DNA of 45,260 bases from Bacillota bacterium (lineage in GTDB: Bacteria; Bacillota; Clostridia; Acetivibrionales; DUMC01): contig JABUEW010000020.1 in NCBI GenBank assembly GCA_013314855.1, positions 1 to 45,260 on the forward strand. The letters run 5' to 3'. This document shows, one piece after another, positions 43,624 through 45,260 of this stretch; positions within the stretch are counted from its first letter, which is position 1; the number at the start of each line of letters is the position of its first letter. The notes under the pieces were generated by a model. It was not told where the DNA came from and did no database searches. It saw nothing but the letters and a program-made list of their open reading frames with translations. Both the position numbers and the translations under genes were made by a program.

Positions 43624-44346
43624 ATGAAAGCGGTAATTTTAGCGGCAGGAATAGGTTCAAGATTACGTCCTATAACTGATAATACACCAAAAACACTCGT
43701 AAAAGTAAATGGCAAGCCAATAATTAATTATATTCTTGATGCTATACAATCGGTTGGTATTTATGATGTAATTATATGTAATGGATATAAAGCAGCAAAA
43801 TTAGTGAATCATTGTAGAACATACTATCCTGATATTAATTTCATATTTGTAGAGAACAAGGAATATGATAGTACGAATAATATGTATTCTTTTTATCTTG
43901 CAAAAGATTACTTAGATGATGACATTATACTAATGAATGCAGATGTGGTTTTTGATAAAGATATTTTAAAGGGTATGATATTACAACACAATACAATGGT
44001 TGCGGTAGAAAGGGGTAGATATTTGGGAGAATCTATGAAAATAATTGTAGAACAAGGAATAATTAAAGGAATATCTAAAGAGTTTTCTGCAGAACAGTCT
44101 TACGGAACATCTATTGACATATATAAAATTATGAAGGATGATTTAGAATGTATCAAAAATGAAATGTATGAAATCATAGAAATAAAAAATGAAAAAACCC
44201 GTTGGACAGAAGTAATGTTGAACAATCTCTTCAATAATGGTGAATTAATAGCATTTCCATATGATATTTTTAATAAAAAATGGGTTGAAATTGATAATTA
44301 TATGGACTTGATGGAAGCAGAAAAATTATTTGGAGAAGAAATATGA
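43624..44346 (+). CDS. LicC-like nucleotidyltransferase
   Basis: A 240-residue GT-A-fold nucleotidyltransferase. The signature ILAAGIGSRLRPITDNTPKT is intact and KPII follows the catalytic lysine. The segment EYDSTNNMYSFYLAKDYL, with NADVVFD as metal site, resembles LicC (CTP:phosphocholine cytidylyltransferase) and related sugar-phosphate enzymes more than RmlA. It should activate a phospho-compound as its CDP- or NDP-derivative. It follows the big transferase by 39 bases, and that protein's C-terminal domain uses CDP-activated donors, so it plausibly supplies them. Which acceptor (choline, glycerol, ribitol, sugar phosphate, amino alcohol) is not visible. RBS GAGGTTTTAGAAATT-ATG, spaced about 11. 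Confidence 0.85.
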   Translation: MKAVILAAGIGSRLRPITDNTPKTLVKVNGKPIINYILDAIQSVGIYDVIICNGYKAAKLVNHCRTYYPDINFIFVENKEYDSTNNMYSFYLAKDYLDDDIILMNADVVFDKDILKGMILQHNTMVAVERGRYLGESMKIIVEQGIIKGISKEFSAEQSYGTSIDIYKIMKDDLECIKNEMYEIIEIKNEKTRWTEVMLNNLFNNGELIAFPYDIFNKKWVEIDNYMDLMEAEKLFGEEI

Positions 44347-44479
44347 AATGACGTAATTTATAACGATTATAATAAGAGTTTTGTAATCTTTGCAGATTAA
44401 ACATGTTAAGCAAGAATATGTTACTATTTTTCAAATACGTTCTATATTATATGTAGCAAATAAAATTGAAGGTGATACT

Positions 44480-44788
44480 ATGCGTATAATATGGCAGAAT
44501 ATTTGTAAAATTATAGAAAGAGAATTGCAAGTTGATATCATTAAGACTGATAATATAGTAATAGAAGAATTTAATTACCAGACCGGGAAATGGAGTCCAG
44601 GAACACTCCCTTTAGTAAAAAAGATAATTGTTAGAGATCCTTTATCTAAAAATGGCGTAAGCTATTTAATTGTAGCTATTGAAGTACTTGACGGTGATAT
44701 ATGGGAAATAAAAGTACGTGGGTTACGGAACAAAAGAAATTCAGAATTTACTAAAACTGTTTCTCAGAGCGACATTATTGAACTGTAA
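44480..44788 (+). CDS. hypothetical protein, 102 residues
   Basis: Not recognised. Begins MRIIWQNICKIIERELQVD after GAAGGTGAT, 6 bases upstream; an in-frame extension upstream to 44390 lacks a ribosome site. It is predicted mixed alpha/beta: one N-terminal helix, then strands (KKIIVRDPL, SYLIVAIEVLDGDIWEIKV), ending in charged GLRNKRNSEF. No transmembrane segment, signal or known metal motif. It is co-oriented with the transferase and nucleotidyltransferase genes, 133 bases behind the latter, so it may belong to the same unit. Confidence 0.6.
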   Translation: MRIIWQNICKIIERELQVDIIKTDNIVIEEFNYQTGKWSPGTLPLVKKIIVRDPLSKNGVSYLIVAIEVLDGDIWEIKVRGLRNKRNSEFTKTVSQSDIIEL

Positions 44789-45014
44789 TTTGAAATGCTT
44801 AAATTTTGCTTTTTTAGATAGTTTTTAGAGGATGTTATTACGGTCATTAGAGGACAGACATGTATGTCTTGTAAAATTGGTATAGTTCTATTTAAAACAA
44901 AGCTTGGATTAAATGAAAGAATTTTCAAGTCTTATGGAATCGCTTTGAAGAATTGTCACAATATATTGCGCTAATATTGTTCTACCTGTACTTTACACAA
45001 GTAGTTGTAAATCA

Positions 45015-45043
45015 TTGAATTTTGTGTAAAATTAGTATATAAT
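45015..45043 (+). promoter_or_regulatory. strong SigA-type promoter in the terminal non-coding region
   Basis: TTGAAT, 17 bases, perfect TATAAT. Transcription would start near 45050 and run into the leader-like sequence to the window end. Nothing else in 44789-45014 is supported except a 12-bp inverted repeat AGACAT-GT-ATGTCT at 44856-44869. Confidence 0.7.
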
Positions 45044-45115
45044 ATGTCACATAAGATAATGACATATAGTAATATGCATTATGGTGCAATATTGTTCCTT
45101 TAAAAGGATGATTTT

Positions 45116-45151
45116 ATGATAGATTTATTGGTGGGTGAAATGAAAAAGTAA
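45116..45151 (+). CDS. possible 11-residue leader peptide
   Basis: ATG 45116 follows AAAGGATGA by 4-5 bases and reads MIDLLVGEMKK before TAA. It starts about 66 bases after the predicted transcription start and its end overlaps a two-tier hairpin (GGGTG 45133-45137 with CACCC 45176-45180; AATCC 45152-45156 with GGATT 45165-45169). It could be a leader peptide or chance. Confidence 0.35.
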   Translation: MIDLLVGEMKK

Positions 45152-45260
45152 AATCCACTTTGTAGGATTAAATTCCACCCAAATATATAGTTAATTAAAA
45201 AATGTGATATAGTGTTCACTTATATTAACTATTTTATAGAAGATTTTGCTGTAACAGCAA
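45130..45260 (+). repeat. cluster of nested inverted repeats at the window end
   Basis: Three stem systems in 130 bases: GGGTG/CACCC enclosing AATCC/GGATT; ATAGTTAAT (45187-45195) with ATTAACTAT (45224-45232) enclosing GTGA/TCAC; and TTGCTGT-A-ACAGCAA (45246-45260), cut by the window edge. No coding sequence. Could be a structured leader, a MITE-like remnant or an operator series. Confidence 0.55.

Noticed and set aside
44789-45260. tRNA or IS remnant
   Set aside because: No cloverleaf, no transposase fragment and no target-site duplication could be recognised; reported only as inverted repeats.

Overview
The window looks like a chromosomal segment of an AT-rich, motile, endospore-former-type Clostridia (Bacillota), most like the plant-biomass-degrading cluster III / Acetivibrio-Ruminiclostridium type. 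Pointers are strong AGGAGG ribosome sites with many TTG and GTG starts, a YesM/YesN-type sensor pair beside an LplB-type sugar importer, a SAM-I riboswitch in front of metK, the rpsF-ssb-rpsR and gdpP-rplI-dnaB gene orders, and a late flagellar operon in the Bacillus-like order comFC-yvyF-flgM-flgN-flgK-flgL-yviE-fliW-csrA-hag. Species cannot be fixed from the sequence alone.

Layout. (1) 202-12048: a carbohydrate locus with response regulator, histidine kinase carrying two sensor modules, a BNR/Asp-box sialidase-like enzyme, two CUT1 permeases, a lipoprotein solute-binding protein, and a convergent GH2 glycosidase. No ATPase gene is present, so a shared MsmX-type ATPase is presumed. (2) 12329-14234: an unusual protein with an OB-fold-like N-terminus and three ParB/Srx-like repeats, followed by a divergently oriented CBM9-like protein. 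(3) 14451-26997: housekeeping genes rpsF, ssb, rpsR, pheA, a MazG-like gene, gdpP, rplI, dnaB, tilS, hpt, ftsH, and riboswitch-controlled metK. (4) 27063-29856: a small membrane protein with a GT2-like motif, then recD2. (5) 29950-38732: comFC and the late flagellar operon, with two flgK paralogues in tandem, SigD-type promoters before flgM and hag, a fliW/csrA overlap and CsrA-type sites in the hag leader. (6) 38890-44788: directly behind the flagellin terminator, a 1564-residue protein joining two glycosyltransferase domains, TPRs and a TagF-like CDP-polyol phosphotransferase domain, followed by a LicC-like nucleotidyltransferase and a small unknown protein. (7) 44789-45260: non-coding DNA with a near-consensus promoter, an 11-codon ORF and nested inverted repeats.

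How it works together. The sugar locus senses an outside glycan, imports oligosaccharides and breaks them down inside the cell. The flagellar block exports and builds the hook-filament junction and filament, with the FlgM-SigD and FliW-CsrA-Hag checkpoints visible as genes and sites. Genes 38890-44788 are the best candidate for a little-described system: flagellin (or other surface glycan) modification that includes a CDP-activated phospho-substituent, comparable in logic to the phosphodiester-containing type A flagellin modification of Clostridioides difficile but with three enzyme activities fused in one chain.

Small tandem duplications recur across the window (15 bp at 4784 and 22966, six 11-bp units at 5894, a 9-bp duplication inside recD2). 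No tRNA, rRNA, CRISPR array or intact insertion sequence was seen.
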